Assembly (NCBI RefSeq): GCF_003254465.1
Contig: NZ_QDFI01000028.1
Location: 1-50,137 of the forward strand
Direction of reading: 5' to 3'
DNA length: 50,137 nucleotides
From: Meridianimarinicoccus zhengii
Lineage (GTDB): Bacteria; Pseudomonadota; Alphaproteobacteria; Rhodobacterales; Rhodobacteraceae
Numbering within the stretch: position 1 is the first letter of the stretch; each line of letters starts with the position of its first letter. Position numbers and translations under genes: made by a program. This document shows, one piece after another, positions 1 through 8,576 of the stretch. A model generated the notes under the pieces. The model ran no database searches. It saw only the letters and a list, made by a program, of their open reading frames with translations, and had not been told where the DNA came from.

Positions 1-384
1 GGGCGCGCCCGTGGTGCCGGGGGTCGCGCCGGACGCGGCCACGCGTGACGGGAGCAGCAGCAGTTCGCCCTGGCGCAGCCGCGCATCGGCCGGCAGGCCG
101 TTGGCATCGGCCAGCGCGTCGGGTCCCAGCCCCAGCCGCCCGGCCATGGCGCGCACCGTATCGTCAGGCTGTGCCACAGCGACCTGGTAATTCGGATAGG
201 AGATCACGCCGCGCGCATCGGGTTCCGGGCGCGGCGCGGTGGGCGCACGCGTTTCCGTTTCGGGCGGCCCGCTGATGAGGTCGAATCCGCCGGGCAGGGA
301 CAGGCTGCTGCATCCTGCAAGCAGCGCGGCCAGCGCCAGTGGCGCCATGCGGCGCAGGACGCGGGTCGGATCGGGATCGGCCAT
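1..384 (-). CDS. nlpD: LysM-domain lipoprotein, NlpD-like (5' part only)
   Basis: This is the N-terminal part of an envelope lipoprotein; the gene runs off the left edge. The start chosen has a GAGAG Shine-Dalgarno six bases upstream; an ATG two codons earlier is in frame but touches that site. The product has a short basic n-region, a hydrophobic stretch and the lipobox LAGC with Cys at residue 25. A Pro/Thr-rich linker and one LysM domain (about residues 60-112) follow. NlpD/EnvC proteins carry LysM followed by a LytM (M23) peptidase domain and help activate septal amidases; the M23 part would lie outside the window. The position directly downstream of surE-pcm is the usual place for nlpD in proteobacteria. 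Family is inferred from the LysM lipoprotein plus gene order. Confidence 0.82.
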   Translation of the reverse strand, partial: MADPDPTRVLRRMAPLALAALLAGCSSLSLPGGFDLISGPPETETRAPTAPRPEPDARGVISYPNYQVAVAQPDDTVRAMAGRLGLGPDALADANGLPADARLRQGELLLLPSRVAASGATPGTTGAP

Positions 385-456
385 GGTCATCTCTCGCGTG
401 CCTCATGATGCCCCGCTCTGTGGCGGGTTCGGTTGCAATGCGCGGTCCCGGCGGGA

Positions 457-1110
457 TCAGCCATCGCCCAGCCCCTCGATCAAGGGCACGAAACGCACGG
501 CGCCGAGTTCGTCATACTCGAACCCGGTCTCGGTGCGGGTGACCTTGACCAGCGTCTGGACGGTGTCGGACTGGCCCACCGGCACGACCATGATACCCCC
601 CGTGCGCAATTGCGCCAAGAGCGGACCGGGCGGGTCCTCGGCCGCGGCGGTGACGAGGATGCGATCGAACGGTGCCTGCTGCGGCAGCCCGTGGCTGCCA
701 TCTGCGGTGAAGACGGTGATGTTGGCCATGTCGAGCGCGCGAAACCGCGCCTGTGCGGCCTCGGCCAGTTGGCGGAACCGTTCGACCGTGTAGACGCGCC
801 GCGCGAGACGGCTGAGCACCGCCGCCTGGTATCCCGACCCGGTGCCGATCTCCAGCACCGTGTCCCGCGGTCCGACCCGCAAGGCCTGCGTCATCAGCCC
901 CACGACCGACGGCTGGCTGATCGTCTGGCCGCATTCGATGGGCAGCGGCATGTCGTCATGGGCACGCGGCGCGAAGGTGCCGCGGATGAACGCGGCGCGG
1001 TCGGTCTTTTCCAGCGCTGTCAGCACCCGGTCGTCGGTGATGCCCTTGGACCGGAGTGTGAAGACGAACTGCGCCAGTTTTTCGGCGGGCCGTTCATCGG
1101 GTGCCGTCAT
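457..1110 (-). CDS. pcm: Protein-L-isoaspartate O-methyltransferase
   Basis: A 217-residue SAM-dependent methyltransferase that starts repair of isoaspartyl residues in aged proteins. The SAM-binding loop reads [11 protein letters not shown] at about residues 85-95. It is preceded by the family stretch [15 protein letters not shown] (about 56-70) that contacts substrate and cofactor. Length is normal for the family. Its ATG overlaps the surE stop codon (ATGA), so the two are translationally coupled, as in many proteobacteria where surE-pcm forms a stress-survival pair. A longer in-frame upstream extension exists but lies inside surE and is not used. Confidence 0.95.
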   Translation of the reverse strand: MTAPDERPAEKLAQFVFTLRSKGITDDRVLTALEKTDRAAFIRGTFAPRAHDDMPLPIECGQTISQPSVVGLMTQALRVGPRDTVLEIGTGSGYQAAVLSRLARRVYTVERFRQLAEAAQARFRALDMANITVFTADGSHGLPQQAPFDRILVTAAAEDPPGPLLAQLRTGGIMVVPVGQSDTVQTLVKVTRTETGFEYDELGAVRFVPLIEGLGDG

Positions 1111-1892
1111 TCGAGCCGGTCCTTCAGATCCGCCAGCACCTCGTGCGCGGTCAGATCCGCGCGCAACGGGGTCACGGTGATGTGCCCGGCGATGTTCTCG
1201 GCCACGTCGGTGCCGGGTTCGCTGTCCACGTCCTGCGCCGCCCCGCGCACCCACAGGAACCGCCGTCCCGACGGCTCGAGATGCGGTTCGACGGTGAAGA
1301 AGGTGTTGGGCCGGAAGCCCTGCCGCGTTACGCGCAGGCCCTTCACGTCCTCCGCGGCGACGGGGGGAAAGTTCACGTTGTAGAACAGGCGGTAGTCCGC
1401 GTCGTCCCACATGGCGTGGTCGAGCAGGCGGCGGATCGTGGCGGCACCGTGGGCCGCAGCGGCCTCGAACGGATCGTCGAGGTCATGGGTCCGCGGGCCG
1501 AGAAACTGCGACAGCGCCACGGCGGGAAGGCCCTGCAACGCCGCCTCCATCGCACCGCCGACGGTGCCGGAATAGACCACGTTCTCGCCCGAATTGTTGC
1601 CCCGGTTTACGCCCGACAGCACAAGGTCCGGGCGTTCGCCCTTCAGCACGTCATGCACGCCGGCAAGAATGCAGTCGGCCGGGGAGCCTTCGGCGGCGAA
1701 GCGACGGTCGTCGATCTGGGCGATCATCGTGGGGTGGTTGAAGGTGATCGCGTGACCGACGCCGGATTGTTCGAACGCGGGGGCCACGGTCCAGACTTCG
1801 CCATCCGGGCCTGCAAGCTCCGCGGCGATGGCTTCGAGCACCTTCAGCCCCGGTGCGTTGATGCCGTCGTCATTGGTCAGCAGGATGCGCAT
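1107..1892 (-). CDS. surE: 5'/3'-nucleotidase SurE
   Basis: A metal-dependent nucleoside-monophosphate phosphatase of 261 residues. The start [10 protein letters not shown] carries the two metal-binding aspartates (Asp8, Asp9). Ser43 and Asn96 in the [18 protein letters not shown] region complete the usual metal site, and the numbering matches the family almost exactly. A GGAG motif lies eight bases upstream of the ATG, which rules out a much longer N-terminal extension in the same frame. It is the first gene of a surE-pcm-nlpD unit. In many relatives serS precedes it; here an SDR gene lies about 180 bases upstream on the same strand. Confidence 0.95.
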   Translation of the reverse strand: MRILLTNDDGINAPGLKVLEAIAAELAGPDGEVWTVAPAFEQSGVGHAITFNHPTMIAQIDDRRFAAEGSPADCILAGVHDVLKGERPDLVLSGVNRGNNSGENVVYSGTVGGAMEAALQGLPAVALSQFLGPRTHDLDDPFEAAAAHGAATIRRLLDHAMWDDADYRLFYNVNFPPVAAEDVKGLRVTRQGFRPNTFFTVEPHLEPSGRRFLWVRGAAQDVDSEPGTDVAENIAGHITVTPLRADLTAHEVLADLKDRLE

Positions 1893-2071
1893 GATGGGTC
1901 TCCGGGGGCCGTTTCGCGGGTGGGGTGTCGTGTGCGTGCTTAGTCTCTCCGCCGGTCCGGGACAAGCGCTCGCCGCGATGCGGCATGGGGCGCCGCCCGC
2001 GCGTTCCCGCAACGGACCCGACGGTGCAGCGCGTTGGCCCGGTCGGGGCGCGCGGCCTCGGCGGCCCGGTG

Positions 2072-2734
2072 TCAGCCCGCCAGCCACGCGGCGCAGAGCC
2101 GCTCGCCCTCGTCCCCGGCATGGGCAAGCGCCGCCCGATCCTCACCGGGATAGAACCGGGCGCGGGTGGCGGTGGCCATGGGCGCCGGGGTCTGGATCGC
2201 GACCTGCGGGCCGATGCGGGCGGACTCCGCGGCCCAGGATCGCGCCAGCACCATCTGCGCGGCCTTGGTGGCCCCGTAGGCGCCGAAGAACTTGCCGCTG
2301 GCGTTCGGGTCGTTGAAGAACACCGCCCGCCCGTCGCGCCCCAGCAAGGGGGCGACATAGACGATCAACCGCCGCGTGGCGTCGGCATTGATGGCGACAG
2401 CGCGGGCCCAGTCCTTGTCGTCGATGGACGGCGCGGGCGTCAGGGGGCTGGCGTGGATCGCCGTGTGCACCCAGGCGTGCAGGCGCCCCCAGCGGTCATG
2501 GGTCTGGCGGCACAGGTGCTGCATCGCGCCCGCGTCGGTGATGTCGAGCGGGGCGAGCGTCGCCGACCCGCCCGCCGCCTGTATCCGGTCGTCAAGGTCT
2601 TCGAGCCCGCCCACGGTGCGCGCGACGGCGATGACGTGAAAGCCGCGCCGTGCCAGCGCCAGCGCATATCCCGCCCCGAGCCCGCGCGAGGCCCCGGTGA
2701 CGAGCACGGGAAGGGATGTCTGTGTCATGTCCAT
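2072..2734 (-). CDS. SDR-family oxidoreductase, atypical active site
   Basis: A 220-residue Rossmann-fold protein of the short-chain dehydrogenase/reductase family. The nucleotide-binding motif TGASRGLG is at about residues 13-20 and a YxxxK pair (Tyr153, Lys157) sits in YGATK. Two points are unusual. The NNAG motif of strand 4 is replaced by HTAI, and there is no serine at the canonical position about 13 residues before Tyr153. The nearest Ser146 lies in a PNASG stretch. Substrate cannot be assigned. An alternative ATG two codons in cannot be excluded. It lies upstream of surE on the same strand and diverges from bioY. Confidence 0.8.
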   Translation of the reverse strand: MDMTQTSLPVLVTGASRGLGAGYALALARRGFHVIAVARTVGGLEDLDDRIQAAGGSATLAPLDITDAGAMQHLCRQTHDRWGRLHAWVHTAIHASPLTPAPSIDDKDWARAVAINADATRRLIVYVAPLLGRDGRAVFFNDPNASGKFFGAYGATKAAQMVLARSWAAESARIGPQVAIQTPAPMATATRARFYPGEDRAALAHAGDEGERLCAAWLAG

Positions 2735-2837
2735 GGCGTCCGCTTAGGCGGGCGCGCGGGTATGGCGCAAGGGGGATGCTTGACTTTCGGGGAGGGTGCG
2801 CGAAAAAGGCCGGTGACACCAACAGATGAGGCGCGCC

Positions 2838-3410
2838 ATGATCCGCAACGAGACATTGACACAGGCGGTGCTGCCGCAATCCGGCCTTGGCGCGAAGATC
2901 GCGCTCGTGGTGGCGGGGTCGCTGCTGGTGGCCGCATCCGCGCGGGCCGAGGTGCCCATGTACCCGGTGCCCATGTCGCTGCAGACGCTGGCGATCTCGC
3001 TGATCGGTCTGACCTATGGTGCGCGGCTCGCGGCCGTGACGCTGCTCGCCTATCTCGCACAGGGCGCCATGGGGCTGCCCGTGTTCGCGGGCGGGGCTGC
3101 CGGGGCGGCTTACATGATGGGGCCGACGGGCGGCTATCTTGTTGGTTTCGTTGGCATGGCTTGGCTCACCGGCTGGCTGGTGGAGCGCGGGCTGGGGCAG
3201 GGCGTGCTGCGCCTGTTCGCCGCCGCGCTGATCCCCGCGACGCTGCTGTTCGTGCCGGGTGTGGCATGGCTTTGGGCGATCACGCCGCTCGATCTGAATG
3301 GCGCCATCGCGGCGGGCGCGCTGCCGTTTCTGCTGGGCGGTCTGGTCAAGTCGGGCGTCGCGGCGATGATCGCGGCGGGCGGCTGGCAGGCGCTGAAGGC
3401 GCGCGGCTGA
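2838..3410 (+). CDS. bioY: Biotin transporter substrate-binding subunit BioY
   Basis: A 190-residue, highly hydrophobic S-component of an ECF-type biotin transporter with about six membrane segments. It shows the BioY signature around GLPVFAGG...GPTGGYLVGF (about residues 75-105). The start at 2838 has GAGG six bases upstream; an ATG four codons earlier overlaps that site and is rejected. No bioM or bioN (ECF ATPase and T-component) is next to it, so it is either a solitary BioY or is served by a module elsewhere. I see no BioR-type TTATnnATAA operator upstream. A strong terminator follows directly. Confidence 0.93.
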   Translation: MIRNETLTQAVLPQSGLGAKIALVVAGSLLVAASARAEVPMYPVPMSLQTLAISLIGLTYGARLAAVTLLAYLAQGAMGLPVFAGGAAGAAYMMGPTGGYLVGFVGMAWLTGWLVERGLGQGVLRLFAAALIPATLLFVPGVAWLWAITPLDLNGAIAAGALPFLLGGLVKSGVAAMIAAGGWQALKARG

Positions 3411-3440
3411 CGCGAACTGGTACAGTCCTGACCGGAACGG

Positions 3441-3463
3441 GCCGCCCTTCGGGGCGGCTTTTT
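3441..3463 (+). terminator. Rho-independent terminator of bioY
   Basis: A perfect 7-bp stem GCCGCCC/GGGCGGC closed by a TTCG tetraloop is followed immediately by five T. It lies 30 bases after the bioY stop codon and separates bioY from the repeat array and radA. Confidence 0.93.
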
Positions 3464-3477
3464 CGTGTCGGAAACGT

Positions 3478-3543
3478 GTAGGAGACCTGTAGGAGTCCCG
3501 TAGGAGTCGCATATGAATTTCATATGACTCCCGTATGACCCGT
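3478..3543 (+). repeat. Six 11-bp units, CATATGACTC-type array upstream of radA
   Basis: Six consecutive units have an exact 11-bp period. The first three resemble GTAGGAGTCCC and the last three resemble ATATGACTCCC. The block lies between the bioY terminator and the radA start, ending about 55 bases before the ATG. GANTC sites occur at 3493-3497, 3504-3508 and 3526-3530, which is exactly one and then two periods apart. A shorter array of the same unit in the same sense orientation occurs at 30572-30615. Function is unknown. Eleven base pairs is close to one DNA helical turn, which suggests binding of a repeated protein on one face of the helix. Confidence 0.85.
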
Positions 3544-3598
3544 GTCGGCCTTCGGCGCGGGCTTGCGGCCTGTCCGCGGCTGGGGCATGGCGGGGACC

Positions 3599-4969
3599 AT
3601 GGCAAAACCGATGACCCATACCTGCACCGCCTGCGGCGCGGCCCATGCCAAGTGGTCCGGGCGCTGCGACGCCTGCGGTGCATGGAACACCATCGTCGAG
3701 GACCAGCCGCTGACTGCCGGGCCCGGACCGGGGCGCGGCGCGGGCGGGCTGGTGCGCGGCAAGGCCGTGGCGCTCGTGCCGCTGACGGGCGAGGACGCGC
3801 CGCCGCCGCGCACGGAGTCGCGGGTGGCGGAGCTGGACCGAGTGCTGGGCGGCGGGCTGGTGCCTGCCTCGGCCACGCTGGTGGGCGGCGATCCCGGCAT
3901 CGGGAAATCGACGCTGCTGCTGCAGGCGGCGGCGGCGTTTTCCCGCCGGGGTCTGGCGACCGTCTATGTCTCGGGCGAGGAATCGACCGCGCAGGTGCGG
4001 ATGCGCGCCGCGCGGCTGGGGCTGGCCGATGCCGCCGTGCGGCTGGCGGCGGAAACGAACCTGCGCGATATCCTGACGACGCTGGAGACGGAGGCCCCGG
4101 CGCTGGTGATCGTCGATTCGATCCAGACCATGTGGCTCGATACCGTGGACTCGGCGCCGGGGTCGGTGTCGCAGGTCCGCGCGGTGGCGCATGAATTGAC
4201 GACCTTCGCCAAGCGGCGCGGGATCGCGGTGGTGCTGGTCGGGCACGTGACCAAGGACGGCCAGATCGCCGGGCCGCGCGTGGTCGAGCACATGGTCGAT
4301 ACGGTGCTCTATTTCGAGGGCGAACGGGGGCATCCGTTCCGCATCCTGCGCAGCGTCAAGAACCGCTTCGGCCCCGCGGACGAGATCGGCGTGTTCGAGA
4401 TGACCGGCAAGGGGCTGGCGCAGGTCGCCAACCCGTCGGCGCTGTTCCTCGCCGACCGGGGCTCGCCTGCCGCCGGGTCGGCGGTGTTCGCGGGGATCGA
4501 GGGCACGCGGCCCGTGCTCTGCGAATTCCAGGCGCTGATCGCGCCCGCGCCCCATGGCTCCCCCCGCCGCAGCGTCGTGGGCTGGGATGGCGGGCGGCTG
4601 GCGATGATCCTCGCGGTGCTGGAATCGCGCGCGGGCATCCCCTTCGCGGGGCTCGACGTCTATCTCAACGTGGCCGGCGGGTTGCGGGTGTCCGAGCCTG
4701 CGGCGGATCTGGCGGTGGCCGCGGCGCTGCTGTCCGCGCGCGAGGACATCGCCCTGCCGCCCGAGACGGTGGTTTTCGGCGAGATCAGCCTGTCCGGCGC
4801 GGTCCGTCCCGTCACGCAGGCGGAAAACAGGTTGAAAGAGGCGGAGAAACTTGGTTTTTCCAAGGCGATCCTGCCCGCGGGGGGCAAGGGCGTGGCGAGT
4901 GCCGCGATGCAACTGTCCCCGCAGGCCGATCTGACCGGCTTTGTCGGTGATATTTTCGGGGCCGGTTAG
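3599..4969 (+). CDS. radA: DNA repair protein RadA
   Basis: A 456-residue RecA-like branch-migration ATPase that processes recombination intermediates. It shows in order a C4 zinc finger (Cys9, Cys12, Cys23, Cys26), Walker A GGDPGIGKST (about 96-105), Walker B LVIVDS (about 169-174), the RadA-specific KNRFG motif (254-258) and a C-terminal Lon-protease-like domain. In-frame ATGs exist at 3587 and 3611; 3599 gives the family-standard N-terminus just ahead of the zinc finger. The gene is followed by cvpA after about 20 bases, a common order in Rhodobacterales. The 11-bp array upstream lies in its likely promoter or leader. Confidence 0.95.
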   Translation: MAKPMTHTCTACGAAHAKWSGRCDACGAWNTIVEDQPLTAGPGPGRGAGGLVRGKAVALVPLTGEDAPPPRTESRVAELDRVLGGGLVPASATLVGGDPGIGKSTLLLQAAAAFSRRGLATVYVSGEESTAQVRMRAARLGLADAAVRLAAETNLRDILTTLETEAPALVIVDSIQTMWLDTVDSAPGSVSQVRAVAHELTTFAKRRGIAVVLVGHVTKDGQIAGPRVVEHMVDTVLYFEGERGHPFRILRSVKNRFGPADEIGVFEMTGKGLAQVANPSALFLADRGSPAAGSAVFAGIEGTRPVLCEFQALIAPAPHGSPRRSVVGWDGGRLAMILAVLESRAGIPFAGLDVYLNVAGGLRVSEPAADLAVAAALLSAREDIALPPETVVFGEISLSGAVRPVTQAENRLKEAEKLGFSKAILPAGGKGVASAAMQLSPQADLTGFVGDIFGAG

Positions 4970-4990
4970 CGCGGTGCAAGGGAGAAGGTG

Positions 4991-5551
4991 ATGGACGGTT
5001 TCACCGTTGTGGATGGGGTGGTTGCGGCCGTCATCGTGGTTTCGGCGCTTCTGGCCTATTCCCGCGGTTTCGTGCGTGAGGGGATGGCCATCGCGGGTTG
5101 GGTCGCGGCAGCGATCCTTGCGTTTCTGTTCGCGGCACAGGCCGAGCCGCTTGTGAAGGAAATTCCCTATGTCGGCGATTTCCTGCGCGGGTCGTGCGAA
5201 TTGTCGATCATCGCCGCCTTCTCGGTCGTCTTCGCGCTGGCGCTGGTGGTCGTGTCGCTGTTCACGCCGCTGTTTTCGACGGTGGTCCAGCGGTCCGCGC
5301 TGGGGGGGATCGACCAGGGGCTGGGATTCGTCTTCGGCGCGCTGCGGGGCATCCTGTTGGTGGCCGTGGCGCTGGTGGTCTATGACCGCGTGGTCGCCGG
5401 AAGCCCGGTGCAGATGATCGAGGACAGCCGCACCGTGCAGGTTTTCGACAGCGTGTCGAGCGATCTGAACGCCTGGGTGCCCGAGGATGCGCCGGGCTGG
5501 ATCCTGCTGCGCTACGAGGAGCTGGTGGGCAGCTGCGGCACCGACGCATAA
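4991..5551 (+). CDS. cvpA: CvpA family membrane protein
   Basis: A 186-residue inner-membrane protein with about four hydrophobic segments (roughly residues 8-27, 32-50, 70-95 and 110-130) and a soluble C-terminal tail. CvpA in Escherichia coli is needed for colicin V production and lies next to purF; the molecular role is poorly defined. Here it follows radA and precedes purF with one minus-strand gene between. GGAG six bases before the ATG at 4991 decides the start over a GTG one codon earlier. Confidence 0.9.
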   Translation: MDGFTVVDGVVAAVIVVSALLAYSRGFVREGMAIAGWVAAAILAFLFAAQAEPLVKEIPYVGDFLRGSCELSIIAAFSVVFALALVVVSLFTPLFSTVVQRSALGGIDQGLGFVFGALRGILLVAVALVVYDRVVAGSPVQMIEDSRTVQVFDSVSSDLNAWVPEDAPGWILLRYEELVGSCGTDA

Positions 5552-5573
5552 GCGCCGGTGCCTGTTGGGGCGG

Positions 5574-6278
5574 TCACGCCTCGTTGGTGGACACCTTCGC
5601 GTCGCTGTCGCCTTCGGCCACCAGCCCGAGCGGACGCCCGGCGGTCAGCGGCCAGCGCGCGCCCAGAAGCCGCTTGCGGTCGATCCGCATCACGTTGACG
5701 CTGTCGGACTGGTTGCCGCCAAGCACGTGGTAATGGGTCGCGTCCTCGCCGTGGTAGAAGCCGACATGGCCCTGCCAGCCGCTTTTCTTGCCGCGCCAGA
5801 ACACGAGCACCGCGCCGACCTGCGGGGTGCAGTCCTCGCCGAAGCGCAGCCATTGCCGCGCGCCGAGCGGGTTGGCGGGTAGGGGTTCGTCGCCCAGCGA
5901 AGACCCGATGCAATGGCCCACGAACAGCCCGCACCACGGGATGTCGTCGCCGCTGTAGTCGATGTCGATCGTGTCGGCCATCGCGAGGATGACCTCGTTC
6001 GATTTCGACCCGGCGATCTCGCGCGTGCCGACGAGGCGGATCGCCTCGGCATACCAGGGCATGTCGTCGGTGGCGGGGCGTTCGCCGGGGGCGTCCGGTC
6101 CGAACAACGCGGCGCGGGTGCGCGGCCCCACGATGCCGTCGGCCACCAGCCCGCGGGATTCCTGGAACCGCTTGACCGCGCCCACGGTCATGCGACCGCG
6201 AATCCCGTCGATGGGGCCGGGGTTGAAGCCGAGCTTCACCAGCCGCCGCTGCACGTTCTTCCAATCGTCTGGGGTCAT
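5574..6278 (-). CDS. Peptidoglycan-binding, TIGR02594-type Cys/His hydrolase
   Basis: A 234-residue two-domain protein. Residues 5-57 form a peptidoglycan-binding domain-1 repeat (VQRRLVKLGF...DGIVGPRTRAAL). Residues about 75-200 resemble the TIGR02594 family, related in fold to NlpC/P60-CHAP peptidases. Candidate catalytic residues are Cys116 in DIPWCGLF and His171 in GHVGFYHG. No signal peptide is visible, so export may need another route, as with phage-like endolysins. AGGAGGG lies just upstream of the ATG at 6278. It sits between cvpA and purF on the opposite strand. Confidence 0.85.
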   Translation of the reverse strand: MTPDDWKNVQRRLVKLGFNPGPIDGIRGRMTVGAVKRFQESRGLVADGIVGPRTRAALFGPDAPGERPATDDMPWYAEAIRLVGTREIAGSKSNEVILAMADTIDIDYSGDDIPWCGLFVGHCIGSSLGDEPLPANPLGARQWLRFGEDCTPQVGAVLVFWRGKKSGWQGHVGFYHGEDATHYHVLGGNQSDSVNVMRIDRKRLLGARWPLTAGRPLGLVAEGDSDAKVSTNEA

Positions 6279-6506
6279 GGCGCCCTCCTGTCGGTAAGCC
6301 GGTCGAAACATGCCGGTCAAAACGTGGTTAACGCCGCCAGCTTAACGCAGTTCCAAGATTTGCGCAGGTGCGGAAATCCTGCGCAGGCGGGCGGCGGTGC
6401 CTGTGCGCGGGCCGCGCCGATGCCGCCGCCATGTGATCGTTTCGTGACAGCGCCGGGGCATTGGGTTAAGGGTGCGCCGTCCCCAGTGGAATCGGAGCCT
6501 GCGCCC

Positions 6507-8018
6507 GTGTCGCATGATGCCCTGTCCGTGCCGCCGCACGACGATCGACCCCGTAACCTGCCCCGCCACCCGTTCGACCCCGATGGCGACAAGCTGCGCG
6601 AGGAGTGCGGCGTCTTCGGGGTGATCGGCACATCCGAGGCCGCGAATTTCGTGGCGCTCGGGCTGCACGCGCTTCAGCATCGCGGGCAGGAGGCGGGCGG
6701 GATCGTCAGCCATCACCCGGAGTTCGGGTTCAATTCCGTGCGCCGCTTCGGCTATATCCGCGACAGTTTCACCAAGCAGTCGGTGATGGACACGCTGCCG
6801 GGGTCGCTGGCGATCGGGCATGTGCGGTATTCGACGGCGGGGTCCAAGGGCAACACGCAGATCCGCGACGTGCAGCCGTTCTTCGGCGAGTTCTCCATGG
6901 GCGGGGCGGCGATCGCCCATAACGGTAACATCACCAACGCGGATGCGCTGCGGCGCGAGCTGATCGAGCGCGGGTCGATCTTTCAGTCGAGCAGCGACAG
7001 CGAATGCATCATCCACCTGATGGCGCGGTCGCTGCAGCGCGACATCCCCGAGCGGATGAAGGACGCGCTGCGCCGGGTGGAGGGGGCGTTCTCGGTCGTG
7101 GCGATGACGCGCACCAAGCTGATCGGTGTGCGCGATCCGCTTGGCGTGCGGCCGCTGGTGCTGGGGCGCGTGGGCGACGGCTATGCGCTGTCGTCGGAGA
7201 CCTGTGCCCTGGACATCATCGGGGCGGAACTGATCCGCGAGATCGAACCGGGCGAGATGGTCGTGATCTCGGGCGACGAGGTGCAGAGCTATTTCCCGTT
7301 CGAACGCAAGGCGGGGCGGTTCTGCATCTTCGAGCATGTCTATTTCTCGCGCCCCGATTCCATCCTCGGCGGGCGGTCGGTCTATGAGACGCGCCGCGCC
7401 ATCGGGGTGGAACTGGCGAAGGAAGCCCCGGTCGACGCCGACATGGTGATCCCCGTGCCCGACAGCGGCACGCCCGCCGCGGTGGGTTATGCCGCCGAAA
7501 GCGGGCTGCCCTTCACGCTGGCGATCACCCGCAACCAGTACATGGGCCGGACCTTCATCGAACCCACCGAGCAGATCCGCAACATGGGCGTGCGGCTGAA
7601 GCTGAACGTGAACCGCGCGCTGGTGGCGGGCAAGCGCGTGATCCTTGTGGATGATAGCGTGGTGCGCGGCACCACCAGCCGCAAGATCAAGGAAATGGTG
7701 CTGGATGCGGGGGCGGCCGAGGTGCATTTCCGGATCGCGTCGCCGCCCACGGCATGGCCCTGTTTCTACGGGGTGGACACGCCGGAACGCGGCAAGCTGC
7801 TGGCGGCGAACATGTCCGAGGACGAGATGCGCGATTACCTCGGCGTGGACAGCCTGCGTTTCATCTCGCTCGACGGGCTTTACCGCGCGGTGGGCGAAGC
7901 AGGCGGGCGCGACCCCAAGGCGCCGCGCTATTGCGATGCGTGCTTTTCTGGCGATTACCCGGTGGTACCTGCCGACATGATCGCGCGCGGGTTCGAACTG
8001 AAGACAGCGGCGGAATAG
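6507..8018 (+). CDS. purF: Amidophosphoribosyltransferase
   Basis: A 503-residue enzyme for the first committed step of purine synthesis, making phosphoribosylamine from PRPP and glutamine. The Ntn nucleophile is Cys34 (EECGVFG), exposed after propeptide removal. The PRPP loop is VILVDDSVVRGTT (378-390). Cys273, Cys419, Cys476 and Cys479 occur with the spacing of the [4Fe-4S] ligands of the Bacillus-type enzyme, so this is probably the iron-sulfur form. The start is a GTG with GGAG nine bases upstream; another GTG lies seven codons later. The frame stays open far upstream, but that part is antisense to the hydrolase gene and not coding. Confidence 0.95.
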   Translation: MSHDALSVPPHDDRPRNLPRHPFDPDGDKLREECGVFGVIGTSEAANFVALGLHALQHRGQEAGGIVSHHPEFGFNSVRRFGYIRDSFTKQSVMDTLPGSLAIGHVRYSTAGSKGNTQIRDVQPFFGEFSMGGAAIAHNGNITNADALRRELIERGSIFQSSSDSECIIHLMARSLQRDIPERMKDALRRVEGAFSVVAMTRTKLIGVRDPLGVRPLVLGRVGDGYALSSETCALDIIGAELIREIEPGEMVVISGDEVQSYFPFERKAGRFCIFEHVYFSRPDSILGGRSVYETRRAIGVELAKEAPVDADMVIPVPDSGTPAAVGYAAESGLPFTLAITRNQYMGRTFIEPTEQIRNMGVRLKLNVNRALVAGKRVILVDDSVVRGTTSRKIKEMVLDAGAAEVHFRIASPPTAWPCFYGVDTPERGKLLAANMSEDEMRDYLGVDSLRFISLDGLYRAVGEAGGRDPKAPRYCDACFSGDYPVVPADMIARGFELKTAAE

Positions 8019-8037
8019 CAGCTGCGCGGCGGGTTCA

Positions 8038-8072
8038 TGCCTCCGGCGGGGATATTTCCGGACAGAAGATGA
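8038..8072 (+). repeat. Rhodobacteraceae-type intergenic element, GCCTCCGGCGGGGATATTT
   Basis: Just after the purF stop codon lies GCCTCCGGCGGGGATATTT followed by an AGAAGATGA tail. From memory, very similar sequences recur downstream of many genes in Rhodobacteraceae genomes and look like weak terminators (a GC-rich hairpin, then ATATTT). Only one copy is present in this window, so the repeat status rests on recollection. Confidence 0.45.
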
Positions 8073-8171
8073 CCCCGCCTTTGCGCCATGCGACCTTTGG
8101 GCCGGGGCAGGCGCCTTGCCCGCCGCGCCGCGGCGCGGGATAACCGGGCGCAAGCCACAGGGGAGTTTTCC

Positions 8172-8576
8172 ATGATCGGTCGTCTGAACCATGTCGCCAT
8201 CGCCGTGCCGGACCTGGAGGCCGCGCGGGCGCAGTACCGCGATGCGCTGGGGGCCATGGTGGGCGCGCCGCAGGACGAACCGGACCACGGGGTAACGGTG
8301 GTGTTCATCGAACTGCCGAACACCAAGATCGAATTGCTGTATCCGCTGGGCGAGGACAGCCCGATCAAGGGGTTCCTTGAAAAGAATCCGGCGGGCGGTA
8401 TCCATCACATCTGCTACGAGGTGGACGACATCATCGCTGCGCGCGACAATCTGGCGGCCACGGGCGCGCGGGTGCTGGGCAACGGCGAGCCGAAGATCGG
8501 CGCCCACGGCAAGCCGGTGCTGTTCCTGCACCCGAAGGATTTCAACGGCTGTCTCGTGGAACTGGAGCAGGTATGA
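8172..8576 (+). CDS. mce: Methylmalonyl-CoA epimerase
   Basis: A 134-residue single-domain VOC (glyoxalase fold) protein. It interconverts (2R)- and (2S)-methylmalonyl-CoA in propionate and ethylmalonyl-CoA metabolism. The metal-site pattern is visible: HVAIAVPDL near residue 7, IELLYPL about 55, IHHICYEVDD about 77-86 and VELEQ at the C-terminus. GGGAG lies seven bases before the ATG. Its stop overlaps the next gene's start (ATGA), so it is co-translated with the DUF1467 membrane protein. Confidence 0.92.
   Translation: MIGRLNHVAIAVPDLEAARAQYRDALGAMVGAPQDEPDHGVTVVFIELPNTKIELLYPLGEDSPIKGFLEKNPAGGIHHICYEVDDIIAARDNLAATGARVLGNGEPKIGAHGKPVLFLHPKDFNGCLVELEQV

Noticed and set aside
2735-2837. Possible BioR operator or classical -35/-10 before bioY
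   Set aside because: A TTGACT hexamer is present but no matching -10 and no TTATnnATAA palindrome can be found.
6327-6346. GTTAA-N10-TTAAC pair in the purF/hydrolase divergent gap, resembling a CtrA box
   Set aside because: The spacing is 10 bases and the halves are inverted, whereas CtrA sites are direct TTAA repeats with 7-base spacing.
5913-6506. In-frame N-terminal extension of purF of nearly 200 residues
   Set aside because: It is antisense to the well-supported peptidoglycan hydrolase gene and has no PurF similarity; the GTG at 6507 has a ribosome site and gives the normal length.
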